DNA of 64,000 nucleotides from Galdieria sulphuraria (Eukaryota; Rhodophyta; Bangiophyceae; Galdieriales; Galdieriaceae): NCBI RefSeq assembly GCF_000341285.1, contig NW_005178450.1, forward strand, positions 112,828 to 176,827. The letters run 5' to 3'. The position numbers and the translations under genes were made by a program. Positions within the stretch are counted from its first letter, which is position 1. Every line of letters starts with the position of its first letter. This document shows positions 14,291-23,829 of this stretch, in pieces. Under the pieces are notes generated by a model that saw only the letters and a program-made list of their open reading frames with translations, ran no database searches and was not told where the DNA came from.

Positions 14291-15369
14291 ATGACGCATT
14301 TAGTAAACCAAGGCAACGAAACCTTATCCAGTGTTGAAAAGGAATTGAAACGTTCTAAACCTAACTTGACTCAAGCTTGGAAGCAACTGAATGATCTCAA
14401 GGTAGCTGGCTAAATATAGACTTTTCTTGTATAACAAAATTTCACTTGAGACAGGTTCTTTTGACAAAACTTCCCAGTCTACAGCATACGAAGGAATATT
14501 CTTCTGTTTCTAAAGAGTCTGTTTGAGTTTTACGTTATTTATACTTTTTAGGTTAGCTGAACTTCTGCACAGAGAGTTTTTATTGGCAAGGTCAACTTTT
14601 GAAGTGGCCTGTTTCCTAAGTATTTTGGAGAAGGATATGGAAAGTTTCGAACGCCACTTTATGCAATTGAAACCATTGTATCTCGACCTTTCGTGTGTAA
14701 ACTTTTTTTACAAGTCGGCTATCTCTTAACTTGTTTCAAGGAATTTTCTATCTCGCTCTTCAAACGAAAGCCTGTTGGTAGGATTGAATTTTATGAGACT
14801 ATTGTCGCAAAACAGGATCGCAGAGTTTCATTCGGAACTAGAACTTTTACAAAAGGTTGGTAACCAAACGATTCAATTGTAGAGGATATTTGGTTGAATA
14901 TCTGTAAACTAGCCTATAAAAGAAGACCCTTATGTAACGTTTGCTATTCGTTTGGAACAATGTCTTACAGAGGGTTCCTATGCAAAGCTTCTATCTTTGT
15001 CGAAGAGCAGTCCGAATGATTATTTTCAATATTTCACTCAGATACTTGCTCATACAGTTCGTAAGGATATTGCAGACTGTCTGGAAACGGCATACAGATA
15101 TCTGAGTTGCGATGATGCTATGGAAATGTTATCTTTCGGTTGGTTTTATCCTTTGTAGAAGATAATGAATCATATATTTGTTTATAGGATCTCCCGATGA
15201 GTTTAAAAAGTTTATAGAAGACAGAGCTTGGAACATAGAGAATCAGCAACTTGTATTTCAAACTACAGAAGAGAACGAAAATCCTATGGATGTTTTGAAT
15301 CACAACGAGTTACTTTCTTTAATTGAACAAAATATATCCTATGCGAAGGAATTGGAAAGAATAGTATAG
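14291..15369 (+). CDS. RPN12: 26S proteasome regulatory lid subunit RPN12 (PSMD8)
   Basis: Non-ATPase subunit of the 19S lid, needed for proteasome assembly. Six exons (14291-14401, 14455-14516, 14552-14692, 14741-14859, 14923-15138, 15188-15369) give 276 residues, the normal size. Family landmarks follow in order: KPNLTQAWKQLNDLKVLL, then FERHFMQLKPLYLD, then LNFMRLLSQNRIAEFHSELE, then IRLEQCLTEGSYAKL, and a C-terminal PCI/winged-helix region ending ISYAKELERIV, matching the family's terminal motif. Introns are 53, 35, 48, 63 and 49 nt. The 35-nt intron at 14517-14551 has a non-consensus GTCTGT donor but is the only phase-compatible solution. The stop lies only 22 bp from the stop of the convergent uL22 gene. 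Confidence 0.92.
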
Positions 15370-15391
15370 CATATGCCATAAACTTGTTGTG

Positions 15392-16198
15392 TTACTTTTC
15401 AGTTGTATCTCCTTGTTTTTTTGATGATATTCCTGAGCCGAGATCCATATAACTTGTCAATAACCAAGGTTTCGGTAACTCAGGCAACGGTCTTCGTGGT
15501 TCTGGTTGTATAGGAAAACGGTTTGGTATCCAAGTCTTTTTCTTTGGAATTTCAGCATCCGTCATTTCACATAAACCAACTGTTACGTGGCAACTATAAG
15601 TCTTTCGAACGCCAAATCTTCCCTTTCCGTGCCAAGGAACTATTCTTTTAGGTGCTGGACCTTGATTGACAACGACACTTCCTGAATAACTTCAACAAAC
15701 AAGAGAACAAGAAACAGGAATAGCAGACATACCGACTTTCAGCCGATTGATATCCATTTTATCTTCCAAAACTGCTTTTTCTTTGGCTCTTAACAAAAGA
15801 GGTGACAAGTACCTTGCAGCTTTCTTATTCAGCACTGCAACTTGGGCTTCTGCCTGTGACAATGGCATATCTTTCAGTATTCTTGCGACAATATTCATCT
15901 TTCGATGAGACATGGGAATATTAACACGCTGTAACAAGGTCATCCTATGCGAAATCTCTTGAGAAGTCTTCGTGTCGACGGAACTTTCTTGAGAAGATCC
16001 TCTGGTCACATCGTACGGGGTGACTGAAGTTTTCACTGAGCCACTCTCAAGCTGCCTTGCACTAAAGTGTAACGTCCTAAAATATTCCAAATTTTGTAAG
16101 ACACTAGAATTTAAGGTATTTCTCGCAAGGCAGAATTTATCTTTGTATACTGTAAGGCGTCTTAGGTTAGTCCATATTGCCCAAGTCGTAAGTCCCAT
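15392..16198 (-). CDS. MRPL22: Mitochondrial large-subunit ribosomal protein uL22m
   Basis: Ribosomal protein of the uL22 family lining the exit tunnel. Exons 16198-15733 and 15681-15392 are joined over a 51-nt intron to give 251 residues. The core reads MSHRKMNIVARILKDM, then LSQAEAQVAVLNKKAARYL, then the beta-hairpin region VVVNQGPAPKRIVPWHGKGR. An 80-100 residue basic N-terminus lacking early acidic residues fits a mitochondrial presequence, and a proline-rich C-terminal extension (IPNRFPIQPEPRRPLPELP) is typical of organellar rather than bacterial forms. Plastid location is less likely because red algal plastids normally encode their own rpl22. The start is the first in-frame ATG. Confidence 0.85.
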
Positions 16199-16747
16199 AA
16201 CATCGATCACAACTGCTTTTTGGAAATTTCGAGTTGTCTTTGTTTTTTAAAAAGTTGCGATATTGAAAAATTACAGAAAGACGTGTACAATAACGACAAT
16301 AGCTTTTTGCAACTTTAATATGGTTCAACTCCATCTGTTTAGTATACTCTGCTTTCTTCATGAAAAGGAATTCAACTTATTCTCATTCTTTTCATGTCGT
16401 TTATTATTACTTGTTTAAGAATGGAAAATTCGTTCTGTAGTTACGGATGACACGGAATACGTACAGTTTCCTATTAATAACCAGAAATGAGAAATCACTA
16501 GGAAACAGGTTCCATTGCAAGGAACTGAAAGAAGTGTCGTTCTATCGTTTAATCACTTTTTGAAAAAATACAAATTTTTCCAGTTTCTTCAGTACAACTG
16601 GCAGATAGTAATCAAGCCTGCAAAATGCTTATCTAAGAATCGAGTTGTGTCCACGGGAACAATTGAAAGGGTCGATTCCAAAGCGAGTGAGTCGTCGGGG
16701 ATTTTTGTAGTTGGTGGTGACTGGTGCAAACAAGGAACTTTATTACA
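16199..16747. other. Divergent spacer, no gene seen
   Basis: A 549-bp A+T-rich interval between the starts of the uL22m and thioesterase genes. Short open frames on both strands lack family similarity and an ATG context. I see no tRNA, repeat or clear promoter element. Confidence 0.4.
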
Positions 16748-17344
16748 ATGACGTTTTCTCACGAAAACGACAAGAGAGATAATAATAACGTGCAAAATAA
16801 TTTGGAGGAAGAGTTCAACTCTGTATGTATGCAAGTGGAAGATGCTGGAAGCACGCCTTTTGATGTAAAATTCATGGCAAAAGTTTTGCCAATCAAGGAA
16901 GAGCAACATTTTATTGCTGCGAACAAAGAGTTCTCAGTTAGAATGTTCCATAAAAAAGAAGAAAATAAAGTGACGTATGTTGTGCGTTCTGGGGAACGTG
17001 TTCAAGGACCACCAGGTTACGTTCACGGAGGCGCTATTGCTACACTTCTCGACGATTGTCTCGGCAGTGCTGTTTTTTTGAGCGGTTCTTTTGCCATGAC
17101 AGGTAAGTTTATGAATGTACCGCAGATAATGTAGTTTTTGAAAGTTAATTACGTAGCCAATTTGAATATCAATTACCGCAAACCAATTCCTCTCAACAGT
17201 GTTCGTACAGTTGAAGCGTTTTTCGAGAAACAGGAAGGTAGAAAACTGTATGCAAAGGGTTGTATTTATGATAAAGATGGTAGTGTGCACGCTGAAGCAA
17301 CAGGACTTTTTGTAGTTCCTCGACATCTATCTCAGGAAAAGTGA
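16748..17344 (+). CDS. Hotdog-fold acyl-CoA thioesterase (PaaI/THEM4-like)
   Basis: A 184-residue single-domain thioesterase encoded by exons 16748-17102 and 17145-17344 around a 42-nt GTAAGT intron. The signature of the 4HBT/PaaI fold is the long hydrophobic helix GPPGYVHGGAIATLLDDCLG, where HGG plus the following acidic residue form the usual catalytic region. It is followed by the beta strands VNYVANLNINYRKPIPL and AEATGLFVV. The N-terminal 60 residues are polar and variable. It should hydrolyse a fatty- or aryl-acyl-CoA; substrate and compartment cannot be told from sequence. The ATG at 16748 is the first in frame after a non-ATG stretch. Confidence 0.82.
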
Positions 17345-17577
17345 AGTGGTTGCCGTTCAAAGTTGTTTTGGTTGTTTCAGATTAATTTTGTAAATTTTCT
17401 ATCTACCTTTATTGAAATCCTATATTATAGTAAGATTGTATACGATACTACATCCTTCAAGAATTTCTTTGCTAGGTCTCCATTAATTCCTTTTCGGCAT
17501 GATGGAGAGCCAAATATGTTCGACGCAACAATTCTGTCTAAACAGATGTCAAAAGTTGCACGAAAAAGTTAAATTGC

Positions 17578-18110
17578 CTAACCTACTTTTGTACCGCAAG
17601 CCAATAATCCTGCTACACTACAGTATTCTCGCAACTCATCCATAGTCCACAAATAACAAAAGTCTGAACAGAATCTATATAGTTGCCTTCTATCATGGAG
17701 AATAGAGTCTGGTAAATAGATTCCATGTCTTGTTGTATTCCAAAGAGCTATACGAAGAGCATCAGGTGTTTCTGTTTCATCTTTACAAAGTATCTTGTCC
17801 TCGTTCAGAGTAGGACTTTGTAGAAACAAATGACTCGATGCAGCCCTCAATGGAGGTCTTGTTTTGGTACTTTTTTCGAAATTTTCAGCTGGAATATGTT
17901 TCAAGTCTTGTGGGTAGTTGTCGTCTTGAAAGCTTTCCAGGTCTTGTTCTAGTTGCCTCACAAGAATAGGTCTTTTATCCGTTTGAATGATATCAAAGTT
18001 GTGTTTACTTTGGGTTGCAATATATACATTATTCTGTGAACGTGTGAATATTATATTCAACCGAGAGTAAAAGAAAGCTAACTTACTTTTCCTATCGTCT
18101 TCCTATTCAT
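17578..18110 (-). CDS. Hypothetical protein with SAP-like C-terminus
   Basis: Not recognised. A 159-residue model joins a 24-nt first exon (18110-18087, MNRKTIGK) over a 53-nt GTAAGT...CACAG intron to 18033-17578. The N-terminal half is polar and low in conservation signals (LEQDLESFQDDNYPQDL). The C-terminal 60 residues are more structured and end with a helix-helix segment, MDELREYCSVAGLLACGTK, reminiscent of the SAP DNA-binding motif but truncated by the stop. It is convergent with the thioesterase gene, with 233 bp between the stops. The coding frame is open and uses codons like its neighbours, so it is probably real. Function unknown. Confidence 0.6.
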
Positions 18111-18869
18111 TATTTCATTTCAAGGTAAGACATTTGTGGTGTTGGATGAAAAATTTTCGTGACAAAAATGGACAGCAACGAACTTCAATTCGAATTCCAG
18201 CCCGCCATAGTCAGTGTCTTGCCTCCCCTTTGAAAGCTTCTTCTCGAGCTCAAAGTCGGAATCATCTCTAAATAACTTGACGTCAAAGTCTGTTTCCCTT
18301 TATGTTCATTTTACATTCTGTGCCATCTATATTTTGAGTCATACCTCTCCGTATATAGGTTTCGAGCATCCCAGGAAATCATTCTTGTCATAGCTTTTCA
18401 ACTCTCAAAGGAGCAAACAGAAAACTTAAAATTTCTCAAAATGTGTAAAGATAGTAAAAATATATAAATATTTCAAGGAATGCTAATCTTATAGCTTGTT
18501 CTGGAACCAAAAACAAATACTATACTAGAATAAGGATTCATAAAAATCTTCAACAGATTCTACCATTACCTTAATTGTATAAATAGTTTGACGATAGTTG
18601 GTATGAGCAGTAGAGGAGTTGCACAAGTCGTGAGAATCCACGAGACTCTCATTTTGACCATCGTCGACGTCGATGGAAAATTGGATGATGTGCTTGCAGT
18701 TGACGAGATTCGAGTGTGGTATTTGTCGTCTAATTTACTCGTGCAATGGGTTGTTTTCTATGACCATATAAGAACTAAAAGCAACTGAAAGAGACAAGAG
18801 TTGGGATGGGACGTCATCTCTTGGTGCCTCAGTAAATTGTGCGTATTTTGTTTATTTTGAAAAGTTTTT
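18111..18869. other. Divergent spacer, no gene seen
   Basis: A 759-bp interval between the hypothetical gene and the SANT-like gene. A 66-codon frame at 18588-18788 has no family resemblance and is not called. I see no RNA gene or repeat. It probably holds both promoters. Confidence 0.4.
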
Positions 18870-20429
18870 ATGGTAGACGAAAAAAGTAACGACGACTACA
18901 TGGAAGGTTCTTTTGATAGCACAGAGAAAAGTGGATGGAGTTTAAAACGTCCAGCAACGCCTTCGCAAGCCATACCAATTCCTTTGTCAAAAACACGCCA
19001 CGGAAAGCTTGAAGCTTCCTCGTTGCCGACACAGTTCGGTACTCCTGAAAGAACAGAACCAGAACCGTATTATTCCACTACTCATAATAGTCATTTTTTG
19101 CCTTTATCCTCTTTGTTTTTTACACCCCCTGAAGATGAACATGTGACTGTTTGGGAGCCATTAACAGGTAAGACTGTTGCAGGTAACGCTGCACCTTATC
19201 GAAAGAATTTGAAGACATGGTTGGAATCCCATCCTGGTTGGGAAGAGAAGGCAGATGAATTCAAGTCTTCCAAAAGAAGGTCGTTACTTCGGAGACAGAA
19301 ACAAATTCAAGCTGCCTTTTCCAATTTGCTTGCGAATGGTGAACTTGCACTTGTTCTTAAAGCTAGTGCCGAAAAGGTTTTGACTATGGTAAGAAGTGGT
19401 TTGGAAGCTGATAGCCAAGAAAAGCTCGGTGAAGGTGAAACAAAAGCCAATGGTTCAAACTTAGGTCTGATGCAACAAGACAATTCGTTTTCTTCGTCCC
19501 ATCCTAAGAGGACCACAGACTGGTCTTTAGAGGAAACGACAAGGTTACAGGAAGCACTTGTTTATCTTGGTGAAGAATTTATGCTTGTACGTGACTGCAC
19601 TAATCTAGAAAACGTTGAAAAGTGGAAAAACTTGACGGGGTATGTTTTTTACAAAACGATTCGTACGGAAAGAAATCTATGCGGTAGCGAAGAAGAAGTT
19701 TATGTGAAAGATGTTTTGGAGAACACCATAAAACTTTTGGAAAGCGGTTTCCATAGTAGAAAAAATTCATCAGCTGAAGCAATTTATTCGAGTCCTTTGA
19801 TCTCTTCGTTGAGTACCAGTCCGAAAGTAGAAGATACGCCTCCTCCAAGCAATGAGAATTTCTTTCAGATGCCATCTTTATTTTTATCACCACCAAGCTT
19901 TACTGGTACTGCCCATCGGGAGCCTAGAATTACTGTTTGGGATCCCAAGACGGGGCGCACGATTTCAGGAAATGCCGCACCTTGTGCCAGAAACTTGGAA
20001 TCTTGGATGGCGTTGCATCCAGGTTGGATCCCCAAGTCTGAAGAATACCTTTCGTCGGCCCGCAGAGGTCGTCACAGAAGAGGAAAGAGTCGTACTTCCA
20101 TTTCTGGAGAAGTGGCAGCATCAGCTCCTGCTTATTTGAGTACAAGAGTTCCTTCGAATGAAGATAACAGCTATGGAAATTCAAACCATTTATCTACCTC
20201 TTTGCAACTTGCGGAGTCACCGGCATTCAGCGATGCTTTGGATGGTTTACTACTCATGCAAATATGTAACCGCAGCAGTAGTAATCAAACATCCCTCCAT
20301 GCCAATAGAAGTACAGACAACCCGTCGTCGTCATCAGTTTCTTCAGGTTCTCAGGAAAAGCTTTGGGACAAAACGCAGGATACAGGAATGGAATATATTG
20401 ACATGGAATTGGAAGAGCACAATCCTTGA
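18870..20429 (+). CDS. SANT-like protein with two copies of an aromatic-rich domain
   Basis: Intronless, 519 residues. Two regions repeat each other. Around residues 80-130 is a segment running from LSSLFFTPP through VTVWEPLTGKTVAGNAAP to LESHPGW. Around residues 330-395 is a second one, from MPSLFLSPP through ITVWDPKTGRTISGNAAP to MALHPGW. Each is followed by a basic cluster (SSKRRSLLRRQ and SSARRGRHRRGK). Between them lies a divergent SANT/Myb-like segment (DWSLEETTRLQEALVYLGEEF ending YVFYKTIR), similar in spacing to the SANT domains of corepressor proteins such as RCOR/MTA. The tail is Ser-rich and ends acidic (MELEEHNP). The combination suggests a nuclear chromatin or transcription protein; I do not recognise the duplicated domain's formal family. 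Confidence 0.75.
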   Translation: MVDEKSNDDYMEGSFDSTEKSGWSLKRPATPSQAIPIPLSKTRHGKLEASSLPTQFGTPERTEPEPYYSTTHNSHFLPLSSLFFTPPEDEHVTVWEPLTGKTVAGNAAPYRKNLKTWLESHPGWEEKADEFKSSKRRSLLRRQKQIQAAFSNLLANGELALVLKASAEKVLTMVRSGLEADSQEKLGEGETKANGSNLGLMQQDNSFSSSHPKRTTDWSLEETTRLQEALVYLGEEFMLVRDCTNLENVEKWKNLTGYVFYKTIRTERNLCGSEEEVYVKDVLENTIKLLESGFHSRKNSSAEAIYSSPLISSLSTSPKVEDTPPPSNENFFQMPSLFLSPPSFTGTAHREPRITVWDPKTGRTISGNAAPCARNLESWMALHPGWIPKSEEYLSSARRGRHRRGKSRTSISGEVAASAPAYLSTRVPSNEDNSYGNSNHLSTSLQLAESPAFSDALDGLLLMQICNRSSSNQTSLHANRSTDNPSSSSVSSGSQEKLWDKTQDTGMEYIDMELEEHNP

Positions 20430-20860
20430 ATGTGTTTATTTCAATTTTGAACTTCCCAATTTTGTATCATTTTCTTTACAACCGAGCCTAAGAGAGTCGA
20501 ATCTGATTATCTCCATAAATAAATTGTTTTAAACGAAATGGATAATGTGAACTAGTTTACAATTGTTTTTGCTATTTTGCATGTCTTTGATTTGGTGAAG
20601 TTCTTGGCTATATCAAGAGAAGTTGTGTTTAGCAACATGATAATATCATTAAATTCAAGCATGCTTAAAACAGAATAGACTAGAGAAGAATATCAAACCA
20701 GAGTCGTAATAGATTGTGCTTGAGGCTGAAGTATTGAAGTAATTGTGAGATCCCATCCTCATCATTCATTATCATAATGATGTTAATTAAAACCAAACAA
20801 CATAAGCAGTCAATTCAATAAGCTGTGGCCAGTTTGTCTCCAGTTGCATAGGAGTTTAGT
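20430..20860. other. Tandem spacer, nothing seen
   Basis: A 431-bp A+T-rich stretch between the SANT-like gene and VTI1, both on the plus strand. It must hold the 3' end of one gene and the promoter of the next. I see no further gene or repeat. Confidence 0.4.
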
Positions 20861-21679
20861 ATGACGGAAGCAACCACTAGCAGTCGAATATTTCAACACT
20901 ATCAAAAGGAAGTTGAGAGCTTGATTTCAGAGTTAAGAGCTCAAGTTGACCAAGCATACTCTTCTCTAGTGTCTTTGGACGAACGTAAAGTAAGGCTCTA
21001 TTTATATGAGTTTCTGCAACAAATTTCAACTTGTTTTATCATTCTTTTCTAGACCTCGCTGAAAAATGCAGAGCGTTTGTTGGATGAAGTCTCACAGGGC
21101 TTACATTCACTGGAGTTGGAAGCTTATTCCGAGACAGTAGAACCGCAAAGACGAAACGACGTCCAGCGAGTCTCTAGTTTAAAGAAACAGCTGGAGAGTT
21201 TACGAAAAGTAGGATCTTTATGCCATATATTTTGTTCACACTCATCTCCAGGTCCCTAGGATTGGAAAGATGCCAAGATTATTTTATCAGAGGAACGAGA
21301 CAAGTTGGAACGCAACGATTTACTAAAAGAAGTTGAACAAGACTTGGAGTCTGGTTCGTTAGAGCAACGTCAAAAGTTTGTTTCGGTTTCTGGAAAACTG
21401 GAAAAAGGAAAAGAAGTACTTCATGATAGTCGCAAAACTTTGGAAGAAACGGAACAAGTGACCCGAGGAATTTTAGAAGATTTAAGTGCGCAAAGGCAGA
21501 CCATTTTGCATACAAGAGAAGGGCTATCAAGGATAGATGCAGCACTTCTTCGTAGTCGGGGACTTTTGTCTTCCATGACCCGACGTGCTCTTGCGAACAA
21601 ACTCATTCTCTATATTATTGCAGCCATATTTGCACTTACAGGGCTCTTTATTGTAGTTTCCAAGTTTCGGAGAACTTAA
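20861..21679 (+). CDS. VTI1: VTI1-type Qb-SNARE
   Basis: Vesicle SNARE of the Golgi, endosome and vacuole pathway. Exons 20861-20989, 21053-21208 and 21260-21679 (introns 63 and 51 nt) give 234 residues. The N-terminal three-helix region (QHYQKEVESLISELRAQV) is followed by the SNARE heptads with a central glutamine (GILEDLSAQRQTILHTREGL), then the conserved LLSSMTRRALANKLILY leading into a C-terminal membrane anchor (LYIIAAIFALTGLFIVV) and a short basic tail. The second acceptor is CCCTAG at 21259; an earlier AG would cause a stop. The stop is 24 bp from the stop of the convergent DLST gene. Confidence 0.9.
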
Positions 21680-21703
21680 TATTGCAAACCCATTACTCGA
21701 ATG

Positions 21704-23611
21704 TTAAATATCAATGTCCAGTAATATTTTACGAGGATCCTCCACTAAACTTTTGATTCTACGTAAAAACGTTACTGCTTCCCTTCCATCCACCAGTCGG
21801 TGATCATAGGAAAGGGCAAGATACATCATAGGCCTGATAACGATCTGACCAAAAAAATGGTTTAGAATTGTCTGAAAAACAATCAAAAAATCCGACAAAG
21901 CGCCAACATACCTGGTCATTCACCACAACAGGCCTTTTTTGAATGGTATGCATTCCCAATATTGCACTTTGTGGCATATTGAGGATCGGAGTTGATAACA
22001 GAGAACCAAAAACGCCGCCATTGGAAATAGTAAAGGTACCGCCCTTTGTATTTGATAAGTTGGAAAATATTGAATAATAACATGAAAACTTACTTGCATA
22101 TCTTGTATGGTTAGTTTGCCCAGTCTTGCTTGCTCACCCATTGTATGGATAGCTTTTTCTATTTCTGCAAAGCTCAACCTTTGACAGTTTCGTATCACGG
22201 GAACCACAAGTCCTGTAGGAGCCGAAACAGCCACAGAAATATCCACATAATCATGATATACAATATCACTACCGTCAATATAGGCATTCAGCTCAGGTTG
22301 CTCCATCAACGCCAATGTCGCTGCTTTTGTAAATGCCGACATAAAGCCTAAACGAATGCCATGTTTCTTTTCAAATGCTTCTTTATAGTTATTCCTCAAC
22401 TCCATCAACGCTGACATATCTACTTCATTAAAAGTAGTTAACATAGCTGCAGTATTTTGAGCTTGTTTTAATCTTTCCGCAATACGACGCCTCATACGCG
22501 TCATAGCCACCCTCTTTGCACCCTCTTGCGACTCTACGGAACTCAGTTTACTGTAATCTGCAACTTGCTTTGGTGGCTTGGGAGGTGATAAAGTACTTGT
22601 TGATATCGACTGCTTTTCTGGTTGTTGCTTTAAGTCACTCGACTCTGCTTTCTGACTGCTACTACTACTACTACTACTCACTTCACCACCACTACGACGA
22701 GGAGAAGTTGCAGTACTGGTGTCCTTCGAAGCTTGTTGTTGAGTAGGTGCTGAAGAAGGTTGAAGTATGGCAATATCACTTCCAACTTTGACGCTATCAC
22801 CTTCTTTTGCAACTCGTTTTTGTAAAACTCCCATTTGAGGCGCTCTGATTTCAACGGTTACTTTGTCAGTCTCTACTTGCGCAATTACTTCATCCATATC
22901 TACAAAATCGCCTTCTGCTTTACTCCATGATACAAGAGTTCCTTCTTTTATCGATTCTCCCATTTCTGGGACTTTGATAGGAACAGGACTTGATTGTCCA
23001 GCTGCAGAGTGTGTCTCTGTTGGTTCACTTGCAACTTCTTCTGATACAGCTCCTGGTTTTAAGCGCGCAATTTCAGCTCCTACAGCAACAGTATCACCGC
23101 CTTTTACCAGCTCTTCTACAATAGTTCCACTTTCTGGAGCTCTTACTTCCACAGTGACTTTGTCCGTTTCAATTTGAGCGATCACTTCATCCATTTCCAC
23201 AGTGTCACCAACTGACTTTTGCCAAGAGATTAGAGTACCTTCTTTGATAGACTCGCCCATTTGTGGCACTTTAATAGATACGACTTCTTGCTTGCTTTCT
23301 TGGGAAGCTTCTGTTGAGAAGGACCTTTTAAAACAGGATCTGTGCCAGAAAGGTAAAAACAATTCACTATTAGGAGAAACAGAGGGACTTTCTAATAACA
23401 AAATGGGTTGCTGTAAAGCTGAACAAGTAGAGAAGCGTGCCAAATGTTGCAAACGTGAAGACAGTTGCCTTACTCCTCTTACTTGTGGATCACTTGTACA
23501 GCAGTAACCCTTATTGGAAGCAATCCAGATAAGACCAACATCATTCTTACACTCTTTACCAAAAACTAAACCCTTGTGAATAGCGAAACGAAGCCTACCG
23601 ATAGTTTGCAT
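21704..23611 (-). CDS. DLST: 2-oxoglutarate dehydrogenase E2 (dihydrolipoamide succinyltransferase) with two lipoyl domains
   Basis: Core enzyme of the mitochondrial 2-oxoglutarate dehydrogenase complex, transferring succinyl from lipoamide to CoA. Exons 23611-22094, 22043-21912 and 21844-21704 (introns 50 and 67 nt). A long presequence of about 100 residues precedes two lipoyl domains, each with the lipoyl-lysine motif ETDKV (near Lys151 and Lys250). A Ser/Pro-rich linker containing a poly-Ser run follows. There is no clear peripheral-subunit-binding domain, as is usual for eukaryotic E2o. The catalytic domain ends with [12 protein letters not shown] holding the active His and Asp. Known eukaryotic E2o proteins carry one lipoyl domain, so the duplication is unusual. 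The succinyltransferase assignment rests on [17 protein letters not shown] and the KVPxMGESI lipoyl motif. Confidence 0.93.
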
Positions 23612-23829
23612 TTTCTCTTAACGTCCCCCACAAACTCCAAATTTGGAAATCATTCGGTTCCATATAACTTGGAATTTATATATATATTTCTATTTAGATG
23701 GACAAATAGATAAGCCATTGCTATCATTTATGACATTTTATTTGTCAAAGAATATGGAATGGATTGTTCTTTGTTTCATTTGTGATTCTTACTCGTTTAT
23801 CACCCTTTTCGCAGTTTTATTGTGAAGCA

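Noticed and set aside
16589-16909. Minus-strand frame overlapping the thioesterase
   Set aside because: It is antisense to a well-supported gene and has no independent similarity.
18588-18788. 66-codon plus-strand frame in the spacer
   Set aside because: No family features, no splice partners, and valine-rich composition unlike neighbouring genes.
22661-22681. Trinucleotide run in DLST as a regulatory repeat
   Set aside because: It simply encodes the poly-Ser linker.
22130-23507. Several plus-strand frames opposite DLST
   Set aside because: They are antisense shadows of the lipoyl and catalytic domains.
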